Positions 1 to 8,049 of a DNA stretch of 64,000 bases are shown here, in pieces. Within the stretch, counting starts at the first letter, position 1. The number at the start of each line of letters is the position of its first letter. Location of the stretch: NCBI GenBank assembly GCA_020638035.1, contig JACKJI010000005.1:62001-126000 (forward strand), in the 5' to 3' direction. The DNA comes from Hyphomicrobiaceae bacterium (lineage in GTDB: Bacteria > Pseudomonadota > Alphaproteobacteria > Rhizobiales > Hyphomicrobiaceae). The notes beneath the pieces are model-generated. The model was not told the DNA's origin, did not search any database, and saw only the letters and a program-made list of their open reading frames with translations. A program made the position numbers and the translations under genes.

Positions 1-2959
1 AGACCTTGGCGCGGGCCATGTCTGATTTCACGCCGAGGCCGCGCTCATAGAATGTCGCGACGCGGTATTGCGACTGTGCGAATCCACGCGCCGCAGAGCG
101 CTGATACCAACGCATCGCCTCGCCGAGATCCTGTTGCACGCCCGTTCCATCGGCGAACCGGGCAGCCACGGCAAATTCGGCGGAGGGGTCGCCCTTCGCC
201 GCCGCCATGCGCAGCGACAGCGGTCCGACGGTTGCCGGCGGCAGATCGATCGGACGCCTGTGGGAGTCGCTGAGAGAAGCGCTGACCGCCGGTGTTTCGG
301 GCACGGCCGGACCCGTATTCTGGCCCTGCATGAATTCCGGGATCAAGGCTGCGGGAATAGCGTTCACCTGCGCTTCGCCGAGCTGGCTCGACAGTTGCGC
401 CTGCGCCTGCCGCTCGCCGAGCGTCTGCAATTGCTCCAGCGTCGGCCGGTTGCGTGGATGGGCAACCGTGATACCAGCCGGAGGGGAAGCAGAAGAGATC
501 GGCGACACGGGAACAATCGGCATCACATTAGCTGGCGCCGCTCGTCCGTCCTGCGAGCCATTGAAGGGCCGCGGCATCTGGGTCTGGGGATTGCCAGGGA
601 GGATGCCACTGCTTCCGCCTGCAGAAGGCCGCACAGTGGCCGGCGCTGTCTCGTCGCCCCGGGCAGCGCCGACCTGTGTGCTGGCATCTTGCGGAGCCGC
701 GACCGCACCATCCTTTTGCATGGTGCCACCGAACTGGCCACGTTCCGACATCGGCAGCTTGTCCGGCCGGCTCATCATGCCGGCAGCCTTTGGATCCTCA
801 GCGTCGGGCCTGGTGCTCGTCGGCACGAAGGTCGTGACCGACTCCTGCACCGCTCCGGCGACTGCCGGTGCGACGGGAGAAATCTCGCGCGCCGCCGGCT
901 TTTCCGCCTGCTCGATCGCTGTCGGAATGCTGGCACCGACGCGCCCCTTCTTGAGCAGCATGATCACGCCGGGGATTGCGATCATCAGCACGATGGCGGA
1001 GACAAGAAGCTTGCGTGACGGTTTGCGGAAGCGGCTGAGCACCGAGCTGCCCGTGCTGATCTCCTCCGCAGCCTCGCTGGCGCGCGGCTTCGCGAGCTTC
1101 ACGCCGATCGCTGCCGGTGTTTCTGCCTCGGGCTCTGCGTGGGCCATCGCCGCGCGCATCGCGCCTGCCGCGATAGCTGCAGCCCCAGCGGCGGCGGGCG
1201 TCGTCGCTGCCGATGCCCGTTCCTTCGCGCGCCGTGCGTCAGCAATGAAGTCCTGCCGCAGCCGCTCGATCGAGGCCTGCGAACCGGGCAGGTGCGGCGG
1301 TTGCTGCTGCTGCGGCGAAGCTGGTTGAGGCACAACCTTGGCGTGCTGTGGTGGTTCCGCAAAGGCGCGCTGGGCAGGCTCACGCTCAGCTGCGTCATAG
1401 GGCGTCGGCCGGCCAGGGCCCGCATCGCCGCTTGCCTTCGTTGCCTTGGGCTGCAGCGGCGCACTTTCGACAGTGCGCGCGATCGGGTCCGCACCATATC
1501 GGGCATGGTCGGCAGCGCTGGGTTTGGGGTGCGACATCTCCAGTGCGTCGACCCGATCGAGCACGCGAATGATCGCACGCTGCATCGTGTCGAGCATGGC
1601 CGCGGTCTGCTCTTCGCCCTCGCGGCGCTCCGTGATGAACTGGTCGAGCAGATGGCGGATTGCCGAGACGTCTTCGCCGTTGCCCTCTTCCTGTCGTGGC
1701 GCAAAGTCCGCAAGCCGGCTGGCGACGCGCTGGGCCGCAGCCTCGGCAATGCCGTCAGCCAGATCGCGCAAGTCCGGCAGCTGCGGCTGCGACGTATGCA
1801 GCCGCTTGGCAATGCCCTCTGCGAGGCTGTGCACGTCCGGTGCCGGGGCTTGATTGCCGTAAACGCGTTCTGAGATCTGCTCGACAGCCGAGGAGATGAG
1901 GTGCTCCAGGTCTCGCTCGTCCGTGCCCGTCCGCTCAAGCGCCAGATCGAACCGCGGGTCGGAAAGCCGGTCGATGACGGCGGCCAGGGAGTGTTCGATC
2001 CCATCCAGGCGGTCGAGCTGGCCGCGCGTCTCCTCGAACTGCTGCGTCAACTCGGCGATGTGGCCTTCGAGCACGTGCAGCGCTTCAACGTCCCGACGGG
2101 TCGCGACGTCGGTCATTGCGCTGCCGAAGTTCTGCTCGAGCTGGTCGAAGCGGGCGTCGAGCAGCGATAGTGGCGATTTCGTATCGACTTGAGCAAGACC
2201 ATCCTCGAGACGGCGGGCGATCTCGAAGAAGCGGTCCTCGAGCCATGACTTCTCGTCGTCCTGAAGTGCTGCCTTGACGTCCCCCGGCAGGAAGGCAGCG
2301 GTCGCAACGTGGTCCGCCGCACGTGTCGCCTCGGCTTCGATTCCGGCCGCATCGTCAGCTCGGCCGTCATATTCGCCAATGAAGTCCAGAGGATTGCCGA
2401 GCTGCTCCTCGTAGTGCGCGGCGAGTGCGTCGACTGCGGACTGGTCCCAAGCATCTTCGTCGTTGGCCATCACCGGATCGATCGCGGCGGCGGCTGCCTC
2501 CCGGGGCGGCTCTTGTGCAACGGCGACCTCAGTTTCGTGAGCAGCGGAAGTGCTTGTCGCAGCCGGTTGAACAGCGTTGCAGTGTTTTGGTGCGGGCTCA
2601 CACGCGCCATTGCCACAAACGTCCACATCCAACTGGGAGCCATCGGCATGGGCCATATGAGCGCGGGCAATGCGCTCGGCGAGCAGTGAGACGCCGTCCT
2701 CGATGCGTTCGAAGGCAGGCAGGAATTCCGCGGGCACATTGGCCTTCTGGCTGCGGGCTTCGGCAGCGAGCATCTCGACCCGAGACAGCATCTGGGCCAA
2801 AGCTGCCGACTGACGCTGGTCGGCGTCGGCCATTTGCTCTGCAATCCGCTCGATCAGATTGCGCAGGTCATCGGCTTGGTAGGTTGCTGCCGCCTCTTGG
2901 CTTGTTTCGTCACGCGCGCCCGCGCCGCCAAGCGTTTCGCCCCCGAATTGCGTCGACAT
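1..2959 (-). CDS. PodJ-like localization factor with Sel1 repeats (3' end cut by window edge)
   Basis: The frame stays open from a start at 2959 to base 1 (at least 986 codons), so the C-terminus lies outside the window. A GGGGACGAG Shine-Dalgarno sits just upstream and the product begins MSTQFGGE. Residues 1-450 are acidic, Ala/Glu-rich and helical, with probable coiled coils. A Pro/Gln-rich linker follows, then one hydrophobic segment at about residues 651-670 (KLLVSAIVLMIAIPGVIMLL). From about residue 910 there are Sel1/TPR-like repeats, for example AMRWYQRSAARGFAQSQYRV. Cytoplasmic coiled coil, single membrane pass and periplasmic Sel1 domain is the layout of PodJ, the alphaproteobacterial polar scaffold that recruits cell-cycle kinases. 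The layout is seen; polar scaffolding is inferred from the family. Other Sel1 proteins of exopolysaccharide or stress pathways are the alternative. Confidence 0.82.
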   Translation of the reverse strand, partial: MSTQFGGETLGGAGARDETSQEAAATYQADDLRNLIERIAEQMADADQRQSAALAQMLSRVEMLAAEARSQKANVPAEFLPAFERIEDGVSLLAERIARAHMAHADGSQLDVDVCGNGACEPAPKHCNAVQPAATSTSAAHETEVAVAQEPPREAAAAAIDPVMANDEDAWDQSAVDALAAHYEEQLGNPLDFIGEYDGRADDAAGIEAEATRAADHVATAAFLPGDVKAALQDDEKSWLEDRFFEIARRLEDGLAQVDTKSPLSLLDARFDQLEQNFGSAMTDVATRRDVEALHVLEGHIAELTQQFEETRGQLDRLDGIEHSLAAVIDRLSDPRFDLALERTGTDERDLEHLISSAVEQISERVYGNQAPAPDVHSLAEGIAKRLHTSQPQLPDLRDLADGIAEAAAQRVASRLADFAPRQEEGNGEDVSAIRHLLDQFITERREGEEQTAAMLDTMQRAIIRVLDRVDALEMSHPKPSAADHARYGADPIARTVESAPLQPKATKASGDAGPGRPTPYDAAEREPAQRAFAEPPQHAKVVPQPASPQQQQPPHLPGSQASIERLRQDFIADARRAKERASAATTPAAAGAAAIAAGAMRAAMAHAEPEAETPAAIGVKLAKPRASEAAEEISTGSSVLSRFRKPSRKLLVSAIVLMIAIPGVIMLLKKGRVGASIPTAIEQAEKPAAREISPVAPAVAGAVQESVTTFVPTSTRPDAEDPKAAGMMSRPDKLPMSERGQFGGTMQKDGAVAAPQDASTQVGAARGDETAPATVRPSAGGSSGILPGNPQTQMPRPFNGSQDGRAAPANVMPIVPVSPISSASPPAGITVAHPRNRPTLEQLQTLGERQAQAQLSSQLGEAQVNAIPAALIPEFMQGQNTGPAVPETPAVSASLSDSHRRPIDLPPATVGPLSLRMAAAKGDPSAEFAVAARFADGTGVQQDLGEAMRWYQRSAARGFAQSQYRVATFYERGLGVKSDMARAKV

Positions 2960-3371
2960 TCTCGTCCCCGTTTTCACTCGCTTCAGGCGTCCTGGCGAGG
3001 CGGCTCCACAGGGGAGGACGAACGGTTCCGCGGCCGTCCGTTTGCGCCGTGTCAGGATCAACGCCGGTTCGGACGAGACACGAGCAAGAACCGCGTCTGC
3101 GAAGCTGGCAGCCGGCAGTAAATGTTCGGTTAAGTGTCGTCGTATCGCGGGGTATGTGCGCGTTTCACCTGGATTTAGGCCTTGTTGGAGCGGGGCATCG
3201 GGACCATGTGCGGGGAAAGGCGGAGACGCCGGCCGTGTTGGAAGCCAACTGATTCGCCCCGATGGGTCTTCCGGGATGCCGGCTGGACGACTGTCCTGCC
3301 GCAATGCGACCCAGGGTGGTTGTGCTACTTGGGGCCTGTAAGATCCGAGATTGCCGCAAGGAGGAGCTGCG
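2960..3371. other. Divergent intergenic region, no gene seen
   Basis: These 412 bases separate the start of the PodJ-like gene (minus strand) from a secreted-protein gene (plus strand), so both promoters should lie here. I see no convincing -35/-10 pair. A GGTTAA half-site of the CtrA type occurs near 3128, but without a second half-site at the right spacing. The short open frames do not resemble proteins. Confidence 0.5.
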
Positions 3372-3878
3372 ATGCCCCGTTTCACGTCACCCGCCCTATC
3401 CGTACTCGTCGTTGCCTGCATGGGCGTAACTGCTGCGTCGGCTTCGGAAGAGGCGGCCGGCCGCTACACGATGACTCCGACGGATGGCGGCTTTATTCGA
3501 CTGGACACGCAGACCGGCGCCGTCTCCATGTGTGCGAATGAAGACGGCACGTGGGCCTGCCGCGCGCTGCCGGACGATCAGAGGTCGCTGCAGGACCGTA
3601 TCGCCCGCCTCGAGGAGGAGAACCGCTCACTGAAGGACGAGAACCGCCGCCTTGAGGACGTGATGGGCCTAAACCCCGGCCAGCCTGGGGATGGCACCTC
3701 CCAGGGTGCACCCGGCGAAGCGCCTCCCCTGGCGCCCCCCGGCCAGGGCTTCAAGCTGCCGTCCGAAAAGGATCTCGATCAGGCCTTCGACTATTTCGAG
3801 GGCATCATGAAGAAGTTCCGCGAGCGTCTGAAAAAGCTGGAACAGCAGGAGAAGAAGGACGGCGCGGTTCCGCTCTAG
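3372..3878 (+). CDS. Secreted coiled-coil protein of unknown function
   Basis: A strong AAGGAGGAG Shine-Dalgarno six bases before the ATG at 3372 decides the start, although the frame is open a little further upstream. The 168-residue product has a typical signal peptide (about residues 1-24, ending in ASA). A short domain containing the two cysteines of SMCANEDGTWACRALP follows. Next comes a charged heptad region (DRIARLEEENRSLKDENRRL) expected to form a coiled coil, then a Pro/Gly-rich linker and a second charged helix near the end. I do not recognise a named family. It is most likely a periplasmic oligomeric protein, with the first coiled coil mediating self-association. It is followed 71 bases later by the yjbQ-like gene in the same direction, so they may share a transcript. 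Confidence 0.75.
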   Translation: MPRFTSPALSVLVVACMGVTAASASEEAAGRYTMTPTDGGFIRLDTQTGAVSMCANEDGTWACRALPDDQRSLQDRIARLEEENRSLKDENRRLEDVMGLNPGQPGDGTSQGAPGEAPPLAPPGQGFKLPSEKDLDQAFDYFEGIMKKFRERLKKLEQQEKKDGAVPL

Positions 3879-3949
3879 CGTCGGTCTGATCGCGAATGTT
3901 GTGCTGACGTTTGGTGCTGCGAGGCGACGCACGGCGATACGGGGTGATA

Positions 3950-4438
3950 ATGTCCGCCGACAGATCGGATCAGCTCCACCAGAACCGGGCAACGGCAGTC
4001 GCCACGCCGCTGGCCCAGGCATCCGGTCTGCTGCGCGTCGCCACCGGCGGTCCGGGCTGTACGGAGATCAGCGCCGATGTCGCCCGCTGGTTGCGCGAGG
4101 TTGAGGCCGGTGATGGCATCGTCCATCTTCTCATCCGGCACACGTCGGCATCGTTGATGATCCAGGAAAACGCTGATCCCGACGTGCAGCACGATCTGGT
4201 TGCCGCGTTGCGTCGCCTCGCGCCCGAGGGGCCGCATTACCGTCACGACAGCGAAGGGCCTGACGACATGCCCGCGCACATCAAGGCAATGATGATGCCT
4301 GTCACACTCTCGGTCCCGGTCCTGAACGGTCGCATGCGGCTGGGCACGTGGCAGGGCATCTATGTCGTCGAACATCGCGCCCGGCCGCATCGGCGTGAGG
4401 TGGCGCTGCACTTCATCGGCACCTGCATGGCACCTTGA
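3950..4438 (+). CDS. yjbQ: YjbQ / UPF0047 family protein
   Basis: A 162-residue protein of the YjbQ (UPF0047) family, a compact trimeric beta-fold. Family members have been reported to show weak thiamine-phosphate synthase activity, but their physiological role is unsettled. The signature is clear: IVHLLIRHTSASLMIQENAD (about residues 60-79), with the conserved His, Thr and Ser, then a His-rich middle (EGPHYRHDSEGPDDMPAHIK) and the terminal LGTWQGIYVVEHR...ALHFIGT strand pair. I chose ATG 3950 over the upstream ATG at 3911 because family members begin shortly before this point and GGGGTGAT precedes it; the extra residues look unrelated. Length matches the upper end of the family (about 130-160). 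Confidence 0.85.
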   Translation: MSADRSDQLHQNRATAVATPLAQASGLLRVATGGPGCTEISADVARWLREVEAGDGIVHLLIRHTSASLMIQENADPDVQHDLVAALRRLAPEGPHYRHDSEGPDDMPAHIKAMMMPVTLSVPVLNGRMRLGTWQGIYVVEHRARPHRREVALHFIGTCMAP

Positions 4439-4515
4439 GCGCGCGAGCATGTTCTTCACGCTGAACCGCCGCATCAAACAAGTGGAACTCAGCGTGGATC
4501 CGCAGCCCGCCGGGA

Positions 4516-6357
4516 TCAGGTCGTGCTGCTGCGCCGCTGCTTGAGCCGCAGCCTCTGCATCTCGCGATCGTAGAGAATCTCTCCGCCTGGCACGCGGATG
4601 TCGCGGACCAGCTCCAGGGCGTGCCGGCTTGGGGACGGCGTCAGTACGGAGACCAGCATTGCTGCACCCGTGCCGATTGGCATCCCGAGCGCAGCAACGA
4701 CCGTGCCCGCCGCATCGAAAAGGCCGGCTTCGCCAGCGATGATGGCGCTCGTGGAGATGGCGAAGCCCGATGTCATGCCGGCGAGTGCCCCGAAACTGTT
4801 GAGCCGTTTCCACCATATTGACAGCACAAGGACGGGAAAGGCCGTCGTTCCGGTAATTGTGATTGCCCACAGCAGCAGGGCGAGCGGATCGGTCGGCGCT
4901 GCGATGGCGAGCGCCGTGCCCGCGCCGAGCGCAGCGGCGAGCATGGACCGGGCGAGAATGAGCCGCACTGCGTCGCTCGGGGGCTCCCAGGAAAGTCCGT
5001 TGAGTATGTCCTCGGCGAGCAGATTGCCGAGCGCCATGGCCGCCCCGCCGGCTCCCGCCAGTGCCGCAGCGATCGCCGAAGCGGCGGCGAGATAGACGAA
5101 GGCCGCCGGCAGGCCGGTCGCGATCGGCAGGGCCAGGAACACGCCGTCGCGCCAGAAGGCGACTGAACCGATCGCGACGCGCGTCGAGGCCGACGTCAGC
5201 TCCACGAGACCGGCCGCGCTGAGGCTCTTCAGCCAGTCAGGAATCTGACCGGGCTCGGCCGTGAGAGCGAGGTCCATCAGTGGGGCGCGCATGAAAGCGG
5301 CGACCGACGTCATCGTTAGTACGAGAACGCCGAAGAATACCGTTGCCCAGGCGAGCGACTTGCGCGCCTCGTGCACGCCGGGCGTCGTCGAGACGCGAGG
5401 CAGGAGCCAGGGTGCCGATGCGAGCCCGGCCATCACGGTCAGCATGGTGATCACGAAGGCCACTGGCCCGATAGCGCCGAACGGCGTCGCGAACCGCTTG
5501 GCGATCGTTGCGAATCCTTCCCCTGGCAGATCGAGGCTGAAGGGCGCCGCCGCAAGGTCCGGCAGGGAGAGGGCGGCTTCGTGCCGGATCAGGCCGCGCA
5601 CAATGGGTCCGTAGCTCAACTGCGGAATGGGCAGTTTCGTCACCAGCACCGCGACAAGTGCCACCGGTACGAGAAACGCCAGCAGCACGGTAATCGCTTG
5701 GGCAGCGTTGGACCACGACAGAGAGCGCATGCCCCCCAGCACCAGTGAGGCGAGCACGAAGAGCGCGAAGCTCGGCAGCAGCATCCCCGCAGACATGCCA
5801 GACAGCCATCCGCCGACGACACTTGCGATCCTCAGTTCGGCGGCAACGAGCAGCAGCATCGGCACCGCCAGAAATACAGCCGCAAGCAGACGCAGCAGGC
5901 GGCTCTCGAAACGGCGCCCCAGATAGGTCGGCACCGTGTAGGCACCGAACTTGCGCAGGAACGGCGCCAGCAGGATCGCCATAACGACGAAGCCCGCCAG
6001 TCCGCCGATGGTGATCGCAAGTCCGTCAAAGCCGCTGACGAAGAAGAGACCGCTCAGCGCCACCAGTCCGGTAGACCCGAATGCCGTGATCGACAGGGCG
6101 AGTCCCGTGAACACCGCGGGCACGCGACGTCCCGCGGCGAAATAGTCGAGCGGCTGGCGCGTAGCAGCGGCAACGCCGATGGTGCCGTAGAGGGCGACCG
6201 GCGCGAGCATCATCATCAGACGCAGGAACGTGTCGGACAGGCCCAGCTGCTCGAAGATCGCAGCCAGAAAGAAAACCGCCGCGAGTGCACTGGCGAATAT
6301 GCCGAAATAGGTGCCGAGGCGCGGATTGACCAAGCGTGTCGGGGGCGTGAACGACAT
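4516..6357 (-). CDS. Large Na+/solute symporter (VC_2705-type, acetate permease-like)
   Basis: A 613-residue member of the sodium:solute symporter (SSS/SLC5) family with about 13 hydrophobic segments. Recognisable stretches are ALSITAFGSTGLVALSGLFF and APFLRKFGAYTVPTYLGRRF (the latter typical of ActP-like carriers). It imports a small organic acid, probably acetate or a relative, with Na+. The DUF4212 small-subunit gene lies upstream on the same strand. This pair defines the large/small symporter subfamily of which Vibrio VC_2705 is the type. The adjacent CrbS/CrbR-like regulators support acetate. The gene starts 333 bases after the small subunit ends, an unusually wide gap that contains a dispersed repeat. 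No strong Shine-Dalgarno precedes ATG 6357. Confidence 0.88.
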   Translation of the reverse strand: MSFTPPTRLVNPRLGTYFGIFASALAAVFFLAAIFEQLGLSDTFLRLMMMLAPVALYGTIGVAAATRQPLDYFAAGRRVPAVFTGLALSITAFGSTGLVALSGLFFVSGFDGLAITIGGLAGFVVMAILLAPFLRKFGAYTVPTYLGRRFESRLLRLLAAVFLAVPMLLLVAAELRIASVVGGWLSGMSAGMLLPSFALFVLASLVLGGMRSLSWSNAAQAITVLLAFLVPVALVAVLVTKLPIPQLSYGPIVRGLIRHEAALSLPDLAAAPFSLDLPGEGFATIAKRFATPFGAIGPVAFVITMLTVMAGLASAPWLLPRVSTTPGVHEARKSLAWATVFFGVLVLTMTSVAAFMRAPLMDLALTAEPGQIPDWLKSLSAAGLVELTSASTRVAIGSVAFWRDGVFLALPIATGLPAAFVYLAAASAIAAALAGAGGAAMALGNLLAEDILNGLSWEPPSDAVRLILARSMLAAALGAGTALAIAAPTDPLALLLWAITITGTTAFPVLVLSIWWKRLNSFGALAGMTSGFAISTSAIIAGEAGLFDAAGTVVAALGMPIGTGAAMLVSVLTPSPSRHALELVRDIRVPGGEILYDREMQRLRLKQRRSSTT

Positions 6358-6690
6358 GGGGCGTGAGCTGGAGCCTCGATCGAGTGCAAGTTCGTGGGGT
6401 GAGCTAAAGCATGTTTAGCGGACAGGCGCAGCGGCACAGCGCGAAAAACATGCTCAAGACAGGACCATGATTTGCGGTCGTGTGCCGGGGTACAGCGTGA
6501 CAAACAAGAACTCGAGAACTGGCAGGAGCACGGTTGCCGTTCAATGAACGCAAACGCCCTCCACGAATTGACATGGGTACAGCATTTTGTGGTCTGCCCA
6601 TGGCCTGTTCCGGCTCATGGCGTCGAATTCTGGCGGGAGCAGCAGGCGAGCCGCTGCCGGTCGCCCACCCTCGCCCCCGTCTTTGCGGGG
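6358..6690. other. Gap inside the symporter operon, holds a dispersed repeat
   Basis: This 333-base stretch lies between the small and large symporter genes, both on the minus strand. It contains one copy of the dispersed palindromic repeat at 6408-6455. The remainder has no open frame that looks like a protein and no recognisable terminator with a T-tract. Confidence 0.5.
6408..6455. repeat. Dispersed palindromic repeat, copy 1
   Basis: Begins AGCATGTTTAGCG and ends GAAAAACATGCTC, so the two ends are inverted copies (GCATGTTT / AAACATGC) around a GC-rich centre containing GCGCAGCGG. The same pattern recurs at 36.3, 39.3, 44.1, 46.9, 51.2, 53.1 and 58.9 kb. It resembles the short intergenic repeats widespread in Hyphomicrobiales genomes. 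Confidence 0.75.
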
Positions 6691-6951
6691 TCAGGTGTCT
6701 TCGTGCGCGCCGTGCCAGTGGTCGATGGCATCCTGCCGGTTGACGAAACTGGCGACGGTAGCGACGGCGATCACGAATATCCCGTGCGCTGTCAAGAAGT
6801 AGCCGATGGGGAAGCCAAGGAAGCGCTCCGAATTGAGCGGTTCGCTGTAGAGCGGCAATACGATGATCACCAGCAGAAACGGCAGCAGGCTGGCAAGCAT
6901 TTGCACCTTGGTGTGCCGCCAGTAGGGCTTTCGCTCTTTCCGCTCGATCAT
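6691..6951 (-). CDS. DUF4212 small subunit of Na+/solute symporter
   Basis: An 86-residue membrane protein beginning MIERKERKPYWRHTKVQM. The aromatic YWRHT motif near residue 10 and two hydrophobic helices (about 19-36 and 49-69) are the DUF4212 signature. Proteins of this family are encoded directly before a large SSS-type symporter and are thought to be its accessory subunit in the inner membrane. The start at 6951 is set by a strong GGAGGAG eight bases upstream; the open frame extends further upstream, but that part lacks family similarity. The gene is divergent from the crbR-like regulator, with 379 bases between them. Confidence 0.88.
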   Translation of the reverse strand: MIERKERKPYWRHTKVQMLASLLPFLLVIIVLPLYSEPLNSERFLGFPIGYFLTAHGIFVIAVATVASFVNRQDAIDHWHGAHEDT

Positions 6952-7330
6952 GATTGCTCCTCCGCCAGCATCCCAGCCCGCCCGGGCAGCATCCCGCCCC
7001 GATTGTCTGGCGCGCGTGCGCGCTTTGGCATGCCAGTTGCCGGGCGGGCGTCGCCCAGTTGCCGAGTAAACCAAAATTGCCGTTCCCGACAATTCCCGAC
7101 TTGAAAGCTCACACAATACCTTGCTTAAATTGGCGTCTGTGTCAGAACTGCGACGCAGCGTCGCAAGTGCGGCGGCGTTTGTCGCCCGGCAACATGCAAT
7201 CGCAGAATTTGGAGCGCTGCGCCGTGTGTATCTTGAGTGCCCGTGAGGGTGCGGCAGGTACACGTATGGCGCGTTTGGCCTTGCATGGCTACCAGTTTCC
7301 CGATGGCCGGGAGGGGCCCCAGGAGGTGGA
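6952..7330. other. Divergent control region between symporter and crbR-like genes
   Basis: 379 bases separate two genes read in opposite directions, so it should hold the promoters of the symporter operon and of the response-regulator gene. It contains the perfect inverted repeat at 7149-7165. No protein-like frame is seen. Confidence 0.55.
7149..7165. promoter_or_regulatory. 17-bp inverted repeat, candidate operator
   Basis: TGCGACGCAGCGTCGCA is a perfect palindrome with eight-base arms around a central A. It lies in the shared upstream region of the symporter operon and the LuxR-type regulator gene, 166 bases before the latter's start. A dimeric HTH protein, possibly the neighbouring CrbR-like regulator, could bind it; this is inference from position and symmetry only. 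Confidence 0.4.
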
Positions 7331-7990
7331 ATGTTATCCTACCGCATCGTGATCGTGGATGATCATCCGTTGTTCCGCGGCGCGCTCAACCAGGCCTTGT
7401 CGGCGTCTCTGGAAAGCTCCGAGATCATCGAGGCCGGCTCGCTCGACGAGCTCACTGAGAAGCTCGCAGGCGGCCTGGAGGTCGACCTCATTCTGCTCGA
7501 CCTGACGATGCCCGGTGTGCAGGGCGTCTCCGGTCTAGTTTTCTTGCGCGGTCAGCATCCCGAAGTCCCCGTCGTGGTCGTGTCGGCCAATGACGATCCG
7601 GTCACGATCCGCCGCTGCATGGATTGTGGCGCCTCTGGCTTTGTTCCCAAGTCCCAACCGGTCGACCAGATCCGCACGGCGGTACGCAGTGTGCTCAGCG
7701 GCAACATCTGGTCGCCCGCTGACATCGACCTGTCGAATACTGGAGACGAGGAGACAAGTGACCTCATCGCACGGCTTTCCTCTCTTACGCCGCAGCAGAT
7801 CCGCGTCTTGATGATGCTGGGGGAGGGACTGCTCAATAAGCAGATCGCCTACAAGCTCGGCGTTTCAGAGGCGACCATCAAGGCGCACGTCTCGGCGATT
7901 CTGCAGAAGCTGGGCGTCGACAGCCGCACTCAGGCGGTGATCGCAGTCAATCGCATAGACAACAGCTCCTGGCAGAAGATCGCCAACTGA
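7331..7990 (+). CDS. crbR: CrbR/ErdR-like LuxR-family response regulator
   Basis: A 219-residue NarL/LuxR-type response regulator. The receiver domain (1-120) has the acidic pair in IVIVDDHP, the phospho-acceptor Asp57 in LILLDLTMPG, and Lys107 in FVPKSQP. The C-terminal LuxR helix-turn-helix (about 150-210) carries LTPQQIRVLMMLGEGLLNKQ and VSEATIKAHVSAILQKLGV. An AGGAGGTGG Shine-Dalgarno precedes the ATG. It lies beside an SSS-domain hybrid kinase and a DUF4212/SSS symporter. That combination matches the CrbS/CrbR (MxtR/ErdR) system that controls acetyl-CoA synthetase and acetate uptake in Vibrio and Pseudomonas. The family call is firm; the acetate role is inferred from context. Confidence 0.85.
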   Translation: MLSYRIVIVDDHPLFRGALNQALSASLESSEIIEAGSLDELTEKLAGGLEVDLILLDLTMPGVQGVSGLVFLRGQHPEVPVVVVSANDDPVTIRRCMDCGASGFVPKSQPVDQIRTAVRSVLSGNIWSPADIDLSNTGDEETSDLIARLSSLTPQQIRVLMMLGEGLLNKQIAYKLGVSEATIKAHVSAILQKLGVDSRTQAVIAVNRIDNSSWQKIAN

Positions 7991-8049
7991 GCGCAGCGCA
8001 GTCGGTCTTTTGGCGAGCCGGTCTCGTTGCAATGAGACGTGAGGCGCGT

